From positions 62,001 through 126,000 of the forward strand of contig JAKPTE010000040.1 of assembly GCA_029571215.1 (NCBI GenBank): DNA of 64,000 nt, written 5' to 3'. This document shows positions 1-8,784 of this stretch, piece after piece. Every line of letters begins with the position of its first letter. The first letter of the stretch is position 1. Under the pieces are notes generated by a model. The model was given only the letters and a program-made list of their open reading frames with translations. It did not search any database and was not told the DNA's origin. Made by a program: the position numbers and the translations under genes. This DNA comes from Bacteroidota bacterium (lineage in GTDB: Bacteria; Bacteroidota; Bacteroidia; Bacteroidales; JAAYUG01).

Positions 1-1
1 T

Positions 2-1540
2 CCGGTATACCCCACCATCAGCAGGGAAGAATATCAATATATTCTGGAGCACTGCGAACCAAAGATCATTGTGGTTTCCGACAAATCGCTGTACGAAAAA
101 ATTCGCTCTATTGCCGAAACCCTCCTTCCTGGAACAACCATCTATACATTCAATGATGTTCCCGGGGCCCTGAATTTTAATGAAATTATCCGGCTGGGAG
201 AATCATCGGAGGCAGAAAACCTGCCAAAGGTTCAGGAAATGAAAAAATCCATTTCGCCCGATGACCTGCTCACCATCATCTATACAAGCGGAACAACAGG
301 TAATCCAAAAGGAGTGATGCTGTCACACCGGAATGTTGTCACCAATGCTAAGGGTGCCCGTAACATTCACTGGTTCAACGATCAGCACAGGATGCTCAGT
401 TTTCTTCCCATCTGCCACATTTTCGAACGCACCATCAACTATCATGTCCAGATGGAAGGGATCGGGATATACTATGCCGAAAACCTGGGTACCATAGCCG
501 ATAACCTGCGTGAAGTCAAACCACAACTCATGATTTCGGTACCACGGCTGATAGAAAAAGTATATGACAAAATCATATCAACAGGCAAATCGCTTCCTTA
601 CATAAAAAAACAGATTTTCTTCTGGGCAGTCAATCTGGGACTGAAATATGATTATGTACTGAAAGGCAATCCTTTTTACCGATTTCAGCTTGCGCTGGCA
701 AGGAAACTGGTATTCAGCAAATGGCAAGCCTCCCTTGGAGGAAACCTCGGACTCATCGTCATAGGTGGTGCAGCCCTTCAGCCCAGACTTTCCCGCATTT
801 TTGGAGCAGCCGGAATACCCTGCGTTGAAGGATATGGCCTTACTGAAAGTTCGCCGGTCATTGCTGCCAACAATCTGCGTACGGGCGAAGTTCGTGTTGG
901 TACTGTGGGACCTGTTTTTGAAAATGTCGAAGTACATATCGCTGAGGATGGCGAGATTCTCACCAAAGGGCCCTGTGTCATGATGGGCTATTACAAGGAT
1001 CCGGAAAAAACCAAGGAAGCCATCGACAGCGAAGGCTGGCTTCACACGGGCGATATCGGTATCCTGGTGGAAGGAAAGTACCTCAAGATTACCGACAGAA
1101 AAAAGGAAATCTTCAAACTATCCAGCGGCAAATACATTGCCCCCCAGGCTATTGAAAACATGCTTAAGGAATCGATGTTCATTGAGCAGGCCATGGTAAT
1201 CGGTGAAAACCAGAAATTCGCCAGCGCCCTGATTGCTCCCAACTTTTCCTTTCTCCACAATTGGGCCTTTCTGCATCATGTCGATTTCCAGGACAACAAA
1301 GATCTGATCAGTAATCCCCAGGTGATCGCCAGATACCAGAAGGAAATTACCCGCTTTAATAAGCAGTTGGGCGAGCACGAACGCATTAAACGTTTCAGAC
1401 TCGTAGCTGATGAATGGTCTCCTCAAACAGGAGAATTATCTCCTACCCTCAAACTGAAACGAAGGGTATTGCTTGAAAAATACAGCAACCTGATAGACGA
1501 AATTTTCAGTGTTGACAAGGATGATATTCTGGATGCCTGA
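2..1540 (+). CDS. Long-chain acyl-CoA synthetase (AMP-forming), 5'-truncated by the window edge
   Basis: Activates a fatty acid to its acyl-CoA via an acyl-adenylate, normally at the cytoplasmic membrane. The reading frame is open from base 2, so the true N-terminus lies outside; 512 codons are visible and family members usually have about 600. The ANL-superfamily signatures appear in order: the phosphate-binding loop YTSGTTGNPKG (visible residues about 94-104), GYGLTESSP, the TGD motif (GWLHTGDIG), and the hinge and C-terminal lysine region DRKKEIFKLSSGKY. The internal GTG at 71 is unlikely to be the start because homologous-looking sequence continues upstream of it. The gene converges on the symporter gene with a 54-bp gap. 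The acyl chain length preference cannot be read from sequence. Confidence 0.93.
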   Translation, partial: PVYPTISREEYQYILEHCEPKIIVVSDKSLYEKIRSIAETLLPGTTIYTFNDVPGALNFNEIIRLGESSEAENLPKVQEMKKSISPDDLLTIIYTSGTTGNPKGVMLSHRNVVTNAKGARNIHWFNDQHRMLSFLPICHIFERTINYHVQMEGIGIYYAENLGTIADNLREVKPQLMISVPRLIEKVYDKIISTGKSLPYIKKQIFFWAVNLGLKYDYVLKGNPFYRFQLALARKLVFSKWQASLGGNLGLIVIGGAALQPRLSRIFGAAGIPCVEGYGLTESSPVIAANNLRTGEVRVGTVGPVFENVEVHIAEDGEILTKGPCVMMGYYKDPEKTKEAIDSEGWLHTGDIGILVEGKYLKITDRKKEIFKLSSGKYIAPQAIENMLKESMFIEQAMVIGENQKFASALIAPNFSFLHNWAFLHHVDFQDNKDLISNPQVIARYQKEITRFNKQLGEHERIKRFRLVADEWSPQTGELSPTLKLKRRVLLEKYSNLIDEIFSVDKDDILDA

Positions 1541-1594
1541 CCGTACGGGTATGCTGCACAGTGTTTGATTGCAAACGGAATGCGTGAATCGGGT

Positions 1595-3046
1595 TTATCC
1601 TTGAGGGTTTTTAATGCGCAAAAAATACAGGCCGGCGAATGTCAGCAGGCCGTTCAGGATAAGAAGTTCATACCCGAGCCGATAGGAAGTGAACCAAACT
1701 GAAAGAAGGCGTTCCAGCAACAGACAAATTACCGGTGATGCAATAGCTACCCAGGGTGCCCATGCATCCCTGATTTTCCAGCGGGTCAGTAATCCAAAAG
1801 CAAAAAAGCCCAGAAGCGGACCATAGGTATAACCCGCCACTGTGAAGATGGCGCTGATGACACTCTGGTTGTTAATGGCTCTGAATATCAGGATAATAAC
1901 TAGCAATACCAGCGTAATAAAAATATGTACCCTCTGCCGGATACGTTTCAGTTCCTGTTCTGTTTTTTCCCCGGCGTTCAGGATGTCAACCGTAAAGGAA
2001 GTGGTCAGTGCCGTAAGGGCAGAATCAGCGCTGGAATAGGCCGCCGCAATAATTCCCAGCATAAACATAACGGAAGCAAAGTGAGGAAGATAACCCCCAC
2101 TGACCATCATGGGGAAAAAATCATCCGACAGAGCCGGACGAGGGATACTCTTCCAGTCGGCATACAGATAAAGTAGCGCGCCCAGCGAAAGGAACAGAAG
2201 ATTGACGGGTACCAGGGCAAAACTGTACCAGTACATATTTTTTTGTGCTTCTTTCAGATTCCGGCAGCTCAGGTTCTTCTGCATCATATCCTGATCAAGC
2301 CCTGTCATGGCAATGGCTATAAACGCACCGCTGAAAAACTGCTGAAAAAAGTGTTTTCCAGTCCATTCATCGAAAAAGAATATACGGGAATATTTGCTTT
2401 CTGCAATGGATGTGATTACACCGGAAAAATCGAGGTGCATTTCCCTTGCCACCGCGAGAATACATACAACAACAGCCCCGATAAACAATAAAGCCTGCAG
2501 CATATCAGTCCAGATAATCGTCTTGATGCCTCCCCTGAATGTGTAAAGCAGAATGAGGGCCAGGGTTATCACAACAGTTATCCAGAACGGCACCTGCAGC
2601 CTGCTGAAAATGGTGACCTGAAGAACACTGGCCATGAGATAAAGACGAAAAGCCGAACCAATAGTGCGGGAAATCAGGAAAAAAACTGCACCGGTTTTGT
2701 AACTTCTCTTCCCGAACCGGTGCTCAAGATAACCGTAAATTGACGTCAGATTGAGCCGGTAATAAAGCGGCAGCAGAAAACTGGCAATTATGGCATACCC
2801 CAGCAAATATCCCAGCACCATCTGAAGATACGAAAACTGTGTCGAAGCAACCCAACCCGGTACTGAGACAAAAGTAACCCCCGAAATGGAACTCCCGATC
2901 ATTCCAATGGCAACAACATACCATGGCGATTTACGGTTTCCCAGAAAAAAACCAAAGTTACTTGCCTTTCTTGAGGTAATCCACGCAACCAGCAAAAGAA
3001 GGGCGAAATAAAAAAGTATAACTGCGAATACTTCTGCAGGCGACAT
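1595..3046 (-). CDS. Sodium:solute symporter (SSS / SLC5 family)
   Basis: A 483-residue polytopic inner-membrane protein with about 13 hydrophobic segments, the usual size for SSS transporters that use the sodium gradient to take up sugars, amino acids, vitamins or organic acids. The N-terminal helix followed by GMIGSSISGVTFVSVPG matches the family's first sodium-site region, and the GG-I-K-T-IIWTD-LQ stretch around residue 175 is the typical loop and next helix. I cannot assign a substrate. The sodium-pumping Nqr operon later in the window suggests a sodium-motive-force economy that would energise this carrier (inference). It is divergent from recR. Confidence 0.88.
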   Translation of the reverse strand: MSPAEVFAVILFYFALLLLVAWITSRKASNFGFFLGNRKSPWYVVAIGMIGSSISGVTFVSVPGWVASTQFSYLQMVLGYLLGYAIIASFLLPLYYRLNLTSIYGYLEHRFGKRSYKTGAVFFLISRTIGSAFRLYLMASVLQVTIFSRLQVPFWITVVITLALILLYTFRGGIKTIIWTDMLQALLFIGAVVVCILAVAREMHLDFSGVITSIAESKYSRIFFFDEWTGKHFFQQFFSGAFIAIAMTGLDQDMMQKNLSCRNLKEAQKNMYWYSFALVPVNLLFLSLGALLYLYADWKSIPRPALSDDFFPMMVSGGYLPHFASVMFMLGIIAAAYSSADSALTALTTSFTVDILNAGEKTEQELKRIRQRVHIFITLVLLVIILIFRAINNQSVISAIFTVAGYTYGPLLGFFAFGLLTRWKIRDAWAPWVAIASPVICLLLERLLSVWFTSYRLGYELLILNGLLTFAGLYFLRIKNPQG

Positions 3047-3067
3047 ATTGACAATAGTATGCCGTGC

Positions 3068-3088
3068 AAGGATAATAAAAATATCCTT
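3068..3088. promoter_or_regulatory. Perfect 7-bp inverted repeat between the symporter gene and recR
   Basis: AAGGATA and TATCCTT are separated by 7 A/T-rich bases. The element lies 22 bp upstream of the symporter ATG on the minus strand, in the divergent promoter region. It could be an operator or a 5' UTR hairpin. No T-tract makes it a terminator for either gene. Short A/T-rich palindromes also occur by chance. Confidence 0.25.
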
Positions 3089-3134
3089 ATTCTCTTCCCG
3101 GAAAGAAAATGACTAATTAAACTGAGCCTTGTTG

Positions 3135-3142
3135 TATCTTTG
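3135..3142 (+). promoter_or_regulatory. Bacteroidota-type -7 promoter element for recR
   Basis: TATCTTTG matches TAnnTTTG and lies 22 bp before the recR ATG at 3165. No clear TTG -33 element is present at the expected spacing. Its position supports 3165 as the start rather than an upstream in-frame codon at 3129. Confidence 0.55.
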
Positions 3143-3164
3143 CTGCCATCATACGGTTTATCCC

Positions 3165-3788
3165 ATGGCACAATACCAGTATCCTTCGGGCATTTTTGAA
3201 CAGGCTGTCAGGGAATTTTCAAAACTCCCCGGAATCGGCACCAAAACTGCGCTCAGACTTGTTCTGCATTTACTGAAACAACCCAAAGAAGACCTGAAAA
3301 CACTTGGCCAGACGCTTATTGACCTGAGTGAAAAGATTCACTACTGCACTTCCTGCAACAATATTTCAGAGGAAGAAATCTGCCCCATTTGTTCCGATGC
3401 CGGCAGAGATCACTCCACTGTCTGCCTGGTTGAAAATGTGAGGGATGTGCTGGCCATTGAAAACACGCGGCAATACCATGGTATCTACCACGTGCTCGGT
3501 TGTATTATTTCTCCTATGGAGGGAATTGGACCTTCCGATATGCAAATCAGCTCTCTCGAAAAAAAGCTTCAACAGGGAATCATTAAAGAAATCATTCTGG
3601 CACTCCCTGCCACTGTTGAAGGCGACACAACCGGATTTTACCTGTACCGCCGTTTTCAGGAATACCATGTAACCATGACAACCCTGGCACGCGGGATCCC
3701 TGCCGGAGGAGATCTGGAATATACCGATGAAGTCACCCTGGCCCGCTCCATTATGAACCGCACACCCTTTCAGGCCGGCAGTCAATAG
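3165..3788 (+). CDS. recR: Recombination mediator RecR
   Basis: RecR works with RecF and RecO to load RecA onto gapped DNA coated with SSB. The 207-residue product has the family order: an N-terminal helix-hairpin-helix (FSKLPGIGTKTALRL, residues about 16-30), a four-cysteine zinc finger (CTSCNNISEEEICPIC), and a Toprim domain beginning VCLVENVRDVLAIE and continuing through ALPATVEGDTT. The ATG at 3165 is chosen because MAQYQYPSG is the typical RecR N-terminus and a -7 promoter element lies just upstream. Length is normal. It stands alone between the divergent symporter and lysA. Confidence 0.96.
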   Translation: MAQYQYPSGIFEQAVREFSKLPGIGTKTALRLVLHLLKQPKEDLKTLGQTLIDLSEKIHYCTSCNNISEEEICPICSDAGRDHSTVCLVENVRDVLAIENTRQYHGIYHVLGCIISPMEGIGPSDMQISSLEKKLQQGIIKEIILALPATVEGDTTGFYLYRRFQEYHVTMTTLARGIPAGGDLEYTDEVTLARSIMNRTPFQAGSQ

Positions 3789-3857
3789 GGTCTCTCTTCT
3801 GCCCGGCTTCCTTTCAGCAAATCTGCTCTTCGCGGCATGCTGTACAACATATTTATC

Positions 3858-3865
3858 TATCTTTG
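3858..3865 (+). promoter_or_regulatory. Bacteroidota-type -7 promoter element for lysA
   Basis: TATCTTTG matches TAnnTTTG, 37 bp upstream of the lysA ATG at 3903. No convincing -33 TTG was found. Confidence 0.5.
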
Positions 3866-3902
3866 CCCCTGATGATTCATAAACCTTAATATACATTAGC
3901 CA

Positions 3903-5183
3903 ATGTCACTCGAACTGGTGAACAACCGATACGAACTTGACGGGATCCCTGCTACGGAATTGTGCAAAAAATACGGAACCCCATTGTTTGTTTACGATAC
4001 ATCCATAATGGAACGGCAGTACAATGCACTGACCGAAGCCTTCAAAACCTGCCCTCTTCGCATTCATTATGCATGCAAAGCGCTGAGCAACCTGAATGTC
4101 TTACGGTTTTTCTCAAGGCTGGGAGCTGGTCTTGACGCAGTTTCCCTTCAGGAAGTTGAATTGGGCATCATGGCGGGATTTGCTCCCCAGGACATCATGT
4201 TTACTCCCAACGGCGTGTCGTTCGACGAAATCAAATCAGCGGTTGAAAAAGGGGTACGCGTTAACATTGATAACCTGTCCATACTGGAACAATTCGGAGA
4301 TGCTTACGGTTCCAACGTTCCCGTAGGAATCAGAATCAATCCTCACATTATGGCAGGCGGACACGATAAAATATCCACCGGCCACATAGATTCGAAATTT
4401 GGCATTTCCGTTCATCAGATTGCTCATGTGCACCGTATCGTGGATGCTTACTCCATCAGAATACACGGCATTCACATGCATACCGGATCGGATATTCTTG
4501 ATCCGGATGTATTCATGAGAGGAGCTGAAATCCTGCTCGAAACAGCACGCCAGTTTCCCGATCTGGAATATATAGACTTTGGAAGTGGTTTTAAGGTTCC
4601 CTATAAACCCGACGACTATTATACTGATATCCAGTCATTCGGCCATGTACTTTCCAGGCGCTTTCGGCAATTCAGCAAAGAATACGGCCGAAAACTCGAA
4701 CTGATTTTTGAACCTGGAAAATTTCTCGTCAGTGAAGCCGGATTCTTTTTAGTTAAAGTGAACGTAATCAAGCAGACCACCTCCACTGTTTTTGCAGGTG
4801 TTGATTCAGGGTTCAACCACCTGATCCGCCCAATGTTTTATGATGCCTATCATCATATCCTCAACATTTCGCGTCCGCAGAAAAAACCGCGCCTTTACAC
4901 CGTGGTAGGTTATATATGCGAAACCGATACCTTTGCCTGGAACCGGCGCATTCCGGAAATTCACGAAGGAGATATTCTTTGCTTCCTCAATGCAGGAGCA
5001 TACTGCTACAGCATGTCTTCCAATTACAACAGCAGGCTTAGACCAGCCGAGGTATTGCTTTATCAGGGTAAAGATTACCTCATTACCCACAGGGAAACCC
5101 TCGATGACTTAATCAGAAATCAGATCCTTTATACATTCGACCCCAGCGAAAACGTGCTGAAAAAAGAGGGAAAAACCGAATAA
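3903..5183 (+). CDS. lysA: Diaminopimelate decarboxylase
   Basis: A PLP enzyme that decarboxylates meso-diaminopimelate to L-lysine, the last step of lysine biosynthesis, in the cytoplasm. The 426-residue protein has the fold-type III layout: a TIM barrel with the Schiff-base lysine in HYACKALSN (K59), HTGSD and GSGF phosphate-binding segments, FEPGKFLV, and the C-terminal beta domain with ICETDTF (the active-site cysteine region) and GAYCYSMSSNYNSRLRPAEV. Length and motif order are normal. The closest alternative is another group IV decarboxylase (ornithine, arginine or carboxynorspermidine), but the C-terminal motifs fit LysA best. The next gene starts 86 bp downstream on the same strand. 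Confidence 0.93.
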   Translation: MSLELVNNRYELDGIPATELCKKYGTPLFVYDTSIMERQYNALTEAFKTCPLRIHYACKALSNLNVLRFFSRLGAGLDAVSLQEVELGIMAGFAPQDIMFTPNGVSFDEIKSAVEKGVRVNIDNLSILEQFGDAYGSNVPVGIRINPHIMAGGHDKISTGHIDSKFGISVHQIAHVHRIVDAYSIRIHGIHMHTGSDILDPDVFMRGAEILLETARQFPDLEYIDFGSGFKVPYKPDDYYTDIQSFGHVLSRRFRQFSKEYGRKLELIFEPGKFLVSEAGFFLVKVNVIKQTTSTVFAGVDSGFNHLIRPMFYDAYHHILNISRPQKKPRLYTVVGYICETDTFAWNRRIPEIHEGDILCFLNAGAYCYSMSSNYNSRLRPAEVLLYQGKDYLITHRETLDDLIRNQILYTFDPSENVLKKEGKTE

Positions 5184-5269
5184 ATACGACCCATGCCCAA
5201 TTGAAATGTGAAGTACAGCAGAAAAGTGCAGCAACTTTTTTTTTCGTACCTTCACCTGTCTAAACCACA

Positions 5270-7243
5270 TTGCAGGCAGTGACCGATATTTCTGTTATCA
5301 TTGTCAATTATAATGTTCGGCATTTTCTGGAGCAATGCCTTAATTCGGTGTTAAAAGCATCGCATTCCCTGATTACGGAAATTATCGTTGTTGACAATGC
5401 CTCGGTCGATGACTCATGCCACATGGTAAAGGTTAAATTTCCTATGGTGCGGCTCATTGAAAACAACCTCAACGTTGGCTTTTCCCGGGCCAACAACCAA
5501 GGAATAAAAATTGCCACAGGCAGGTACATTCTTTTACTCAATCCCGATACGGTTATTGAAGAAGATACGCTTGAAAAATGCTTCCGGTTTATGGAATCCC
5601 ATCCGAATGCAGGAGCAATGGGCGTCAAAATGATCGATGGGAAAGGAAATTTTCTTCCGGAATCGAAAAGAGGGTTCCCCACCCCAATGGTTTCTTTCTG
5701 GAAAATCATAGGACTCACTTCTCTCTTTCCACGCTCCCGTATTTTTGGCCGATACTACCTTGGACATCTGCCTTCCGACCAGATCCATACAATTGATATT
5801 CTGCCGGGTGCTTTCATGTTCATCCGCAAGAAAGTTCTGGAAAAAACCGGACTTCTTGACGAAGAATTTTTCATGTATGGCGAAGACATTGATCTTTCAT
5901 GGAGAATAAAGCAGGCGGGATATGAGAACTATTATTTTCCCGAAACGACCATTATTCATTATAAGGGCGAAAGCACTAAAAAGGGAAGCCTGAATTATGT
6001 ATATACTTTTTACAATGCCATGATTATTTTCGCCCGGAAGCACTTTTCTTCAGGCAGTTTCCGTTTTTTCTCCCTGCTGATCCACATGGCAATCTGGTTA
6101 AGAGCCGGATTTTCAGCATTACAGCGGATTCTTTTCCGGATCAGTCTTCCGGTGGCTGATGCAGCAGTAATTTATCTCGGGTACCTGCTCATCAGACCTT
6201 TCTGGGAAGAATATAAATTCGGACAGAGAAATTATTACCCACCTGAATATATGCAGGTGGTTGTTCCAGCATACATTCTTGTGTGGTTGGTCGCAGTTTT
6301 CTATTCCGGAGGATACGAACCTCCGGTGCGTTTATGGAGAATTGTTCGGGGAATTCTGGCCGGAAGCCTTTTTATTCTGGTAGTATATGCTCTTCTTCCT
6401 GCTTCGCTCCGGTTCTCCAGGGCGCTTATCCTGCTGGGAACCCTGTGGACTCTTGTTGCTCTTCCTCTTGAAAGAGTTTTTATGCGGTTTGCCGGCTGGA
6501 AAGACAATGCCCTTAGCTTCCCGAAGAAGAAACGGATTGTCATTGCCGGGTCATACAAGGAAGTGCAGCGTGTTGCTTCCCTTCTTAACGAAACAGGATT
6601 ACCATTTGAACTGGCGGGATATGTTGCTGAACACCGGGATGAACATTCCGAAACAGATTATCTGGGAACTACCGATCAGCTGCCCGAGATTATCAGAGTC
6701 CATGCTATTGATGAAATTATTTTTTGTGCCAGGGATATTCCTTCCGCTCAAGTAATTGAAAACATGCTCCGATTGAGCGAAACACGAACTGAATTCAAAA
6801 TAGCTCCTGAGGAAGGCGTTTCTGTCATCGGCAGCAGCAGTATTGACACACCAGGTGCCATCTATACCCTGCACTATAATTTGATTGCTCGTCCCTCGGT
6901 TCGGCGTATCAAAAGACTGATGGATACTGGTGTAGCGTCCCTCCTTCTGGTGTTTTTTCCCGTCATTGCATGGATCATTCCCAGGCCACTGCGCCTGCTG
7001 AGAAATATTTTCCGTGTTTTTTCAGGGAAAAATACATGGGTGGGGTATTTCTCAGGAATCCCCGATTCAACCTATCAGTTACCCCCTCTTCGCCCCGGAA
7101 TCCTCTCCCCTGCCGATCTGTACGATAGCAGCAAACTTTCTGCCGAACTCGCAAACACCCTGAACATAAATTACGCCCGTGATTACCGGATTACCCGTGA
7201 TCTCTATATTATTGCAAAAGCATTCAGAAAACTTGGCCGATAA
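5270..7243 (+). CDS. Composite glycosyltransferase: GT2 domain, membrane helices, Rossmann domain and remnant of a sugar-phosphate transferase
   Basis: Residues about 6-240 form a family 2 glycosyltransferase (VIIVNYN, VDNASVDDS, LLNPDTVI, and EDIDLSWRIKQAGY with the usual acidic pair), of the rhamnosyltransferase-like type. About four membrane helices follow (residues 295-405), then a nucleotide-binding Rossmann domain (KRIVIAGSYKEV to about 520), as in the N-terminal half of polyprenyl-phosphate sugar transferases. The C-terminus keeps that family's re-entrant helix start (IKRLMD, about 546) and pieces resembling its closing motifs (GKNTWVGY, about 586; LRPGILSP, about 608), but the catalytic middle is missing. 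It probably builds surface polysaccharide or lipid-linked sugar. The TTG at 5270 is the longest start; GTG at 5279 is equally plausible. An 8-bp gap to the E2 gene suggests co-transcription. Confidence 0.8.
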   Translation: MQAVTDISVIIVNYNVRHFLEQCLNSVLKASHSLITEIIVVDNASVDDSCHMVKVKFPMVRLIENNLNVGFSRANNQGIKIATGRYILLLNPDTVIEEDTLEKCFRFMESHPNAGAMGVKMIDGKGNFLPESKRGFPTPMVSFWKIIGLTSLFPRSRIFGRYYLGHLPSDQIHTIDILPGAFMFIRKKVLEKTGLLDEEFFMYGEDIDLSWRIKQAGYENYYFPETTIIHYKGESTKKGSLNYVYTFYNAMIIFARKHFSSGSFRFFSLLIHMAIWLRAGFSALQRILFRISLPVADAAVIYLGYLLIRPFWEEYKFGQRNYYPPEYMQVVVPAYILVWLVAVFYSGGYEPPVRLWRIVRGILAGSLFILVVYALLPASLRFSRALILLGTLWTLVALPLERVFMRFAGWKDNALSFPKKKRIVIAGSYKEVQRVASLLNETGLPFELAGYVAEHRDEHSETDYLGTTDQLPEIIRVHAIDEIIFCARDIPSAQVIENMLRLSETRTEFKIAPEEGVSVIGSSSIDTPGAIYTLHYNLIARPSVRRIKRLMDTGVASLLLVFFPVIAWIIPRPLRLLRNIFRVFSGKNTWVGYFSGIPDSTYQLPPLRPGILSPADLYDSSKLSAELANTLNINYARDYRITRDLYIIAKAFRKLGR

Positions 7244-7251
7244 AATACCCT

Positions 7252-8592
7252 ATGGCAAACCTTAAGGAAATAAAAATCCCTTCCATGGGAGAAGGCGTCA
7301 TTGAGGCTTCCATCATACGCTGGTTGGTAAACGAAGGGAGCATGGTCGAACAGGACACTCCGCTTGTGGAAATTGCTACCGACAAGGTTGATAGTGAAAT
7401 ATTTGCTCCAGGTACTGGAAAAATCCGAAAAATCATTAAAAAGGATGGTGACATTGCACGGGTAGGTGAAACCATTGCCCTTTTCCAACCGGAAGGGTCT
7501 CCTGATGAAGCAGAAATTATAACTCTTCCTCCTGATGAACAGACCACGGAAAAAGAAACGATAATCCTCCCGTCACAGCCGGAACCCCCTCCGGCGGATT
7601 ATGCAGCAGATGAGAAATTTTTCTCTTCAACTGAGCATGGTCCGGGCTTTTATCTCTCTCCCTTCCTGCGCAAGGTAATCCAGGATCTGGGTATCGGATT
7701 GGAATCACTTGCATCCATTAAAGGAACAGGACATGAAGGCAGAATTACCCGCGAAGACCTTTATAATTTCCTGAGAAGCAGGCAGCAGAGCAGTCCTGAT
7801 AATTCGTCAGCAGAAATACCGGCCCGCACGACACCTATACCCAAAGATCGTGAAAAACCTTCTGTAATTACCCCCGGTGACGAAGATACGGAAGTGGTCC
7901 CGATGGACCGCGTTCGTAAAATCATTGCCCGGAATATGGTAAAATCAAAATTTACCGCCCCACATGTAACTTCATTTTATGAAGCTGATCTTACCAGTCT
8001 CGTAAACTGGAGAGAATCCTGCAAAAAAGACTTTGAAACAAAGCATGGTGTACCACTGACATATACTGCTTTGTTCGTGGAAGCGGTCGCCCAGACGCTT
8101 GTCCAATTCCCCGGTATCAATGTCTCAGTTGAAGGTGAGACAATCCTTAAGAAAAAAAATATCAATATTGGCATTGCAACAGCATTACCCGACGGAAACC
8201 TGATTGTACCCGTAATTCATAAGGCCAATCTGCTGAACCTTTCTGGTATCGCCAAACGATTAAATGATCTTGTTACAAGAGCAAGACAGGGCGGACTTCT
8301 TCCGCACGAAACCGGTGGAGGAACATTCACCATCACCAATCTCGGAATGGCAGAAAGTCTGACTGGCACTCCGGTCATCAACCAGCCCGAATCGGCCATT
8401 CTTGCAGTAGGTGCCATCAGAAGAAAGCCGGCAGTTGTTCTCTGGGAAGGCAGGGAATCCGTAGGAATACGCAGCCTTTGTATTTTTGCACTGTCTTACG
8501 ACCACCGGATTATCGACGGAGCCCTGGGAGGAAAATTCCTTCGGGAGGTGGCACGAATGCTCGAAGAAGTTTCACCTGAACGACCTGTTTGA
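7252..8592 (+). CDS. Dihydrolipoamide acyltransferase (E2) of a 2-oxoacid dehydrogenase complex
   Basis: The core subunit that transfers the acyl group from E1 to CoA through a swinging lipoyl arm. The 446-residue protein has one lipoyl domain (residues 1-80) with the lipoylated lysine in the DKVDSE turn (K45), a proline-rich linker, an E1/E3-binding domain (about residues 136-175, LSPFLRKVIQDLGI to GRITREDL), and a C-terminal acyltransferase domain ending with the catalytic SYDHRIIDGALG motif. One lipoyl domain and this length fit a branched-chain or generic E2 rather than E. coli-type pyruvate E2. The likely partner is the fused E1 at 20.6-23.0 kb. No E3 gene is visible. Substrate (pyruvate or branched-chain 2-oxoacids) is unresolved. 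Confidence 0.92.
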   Translation: MANLKEIKIPSMGEGVIEASIIRWLVNEGSMVEQDTPLVEIATDKVDSEIFAPGTGKIRKIIKKDGDIARVGETIALFQPEGSPDEAEIITLPPDEQTTEKETIILPSQPEPPPADYAADEKFFSSTEHGPGFYLSPFLRKVIQDLGIGLESLASIKGTGHEGRITREDLYNFLRSRQQSSPDNSSAEIPARTTPIPKDREKPSVITPGDEDTEVVPMDRVRKIIARNMVKSKFTAPHVTSFYEADLTSLVNWRESCKKDFETKHGVPLTYTALFVEAVAQTLVQFPGINVSVEGETILKKKNINIGIATALPDGNLIVPVIHKANLLNLSGIAKRLNDLVTRARQGGLLPHETGGGTFTITNLGMAESLTGTPVINQPESAILAVGAIRRKPAVVLWEGRESVGIRSLCIFALSYDHRIIDGALGGKFLREVARMLEEVSPERPV

Positions 8593-8727
8593 TGTATTTG
8601 CCCCAGTTGGATATTCTTTCCTTTCCTGATCGGAAAAGGTAAAAATCTGCAACCACTTCCCTGGTTTTCTCCATTCTTCACTTGGTCTTTTATTTCTTTT
8701 ATTATGTCAAAATAATATCTGAAATCA

Positions 8728-8757
8728 TTGGCAAATACATGAATTAAATTAATTTTA
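8728..8757 (+). promoter_or_regulatory. Candidate promoter for the 1490-residue PD40 protein
   Basis: TTG at 8728-8730, a 19-bp spacer, then TAATTTTA at 8750-8757, one base off TAnnTTTG. It lies 27 bp upstream of the ATG at 8785. Confidence 0.45.
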
Positions 8758-8784
8758 ACCGGAGATTTCATCGCCAGGTAAGAT

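Noticed and set aside
578-1045. Long minus-strand open frame antisense to the acyl-CoA synthetase
   Set aside because: It lies wholly opposite a strongly conserved gene and its translation has no recognisable motif; a mirror of codon usage.
3366-3896. 176-codon minus-strand open frame opposite recR
   Set aside because: It is antisense to RecR Toprim-domain coding sequence and reaches the lysA promoter region; no supporting motif.
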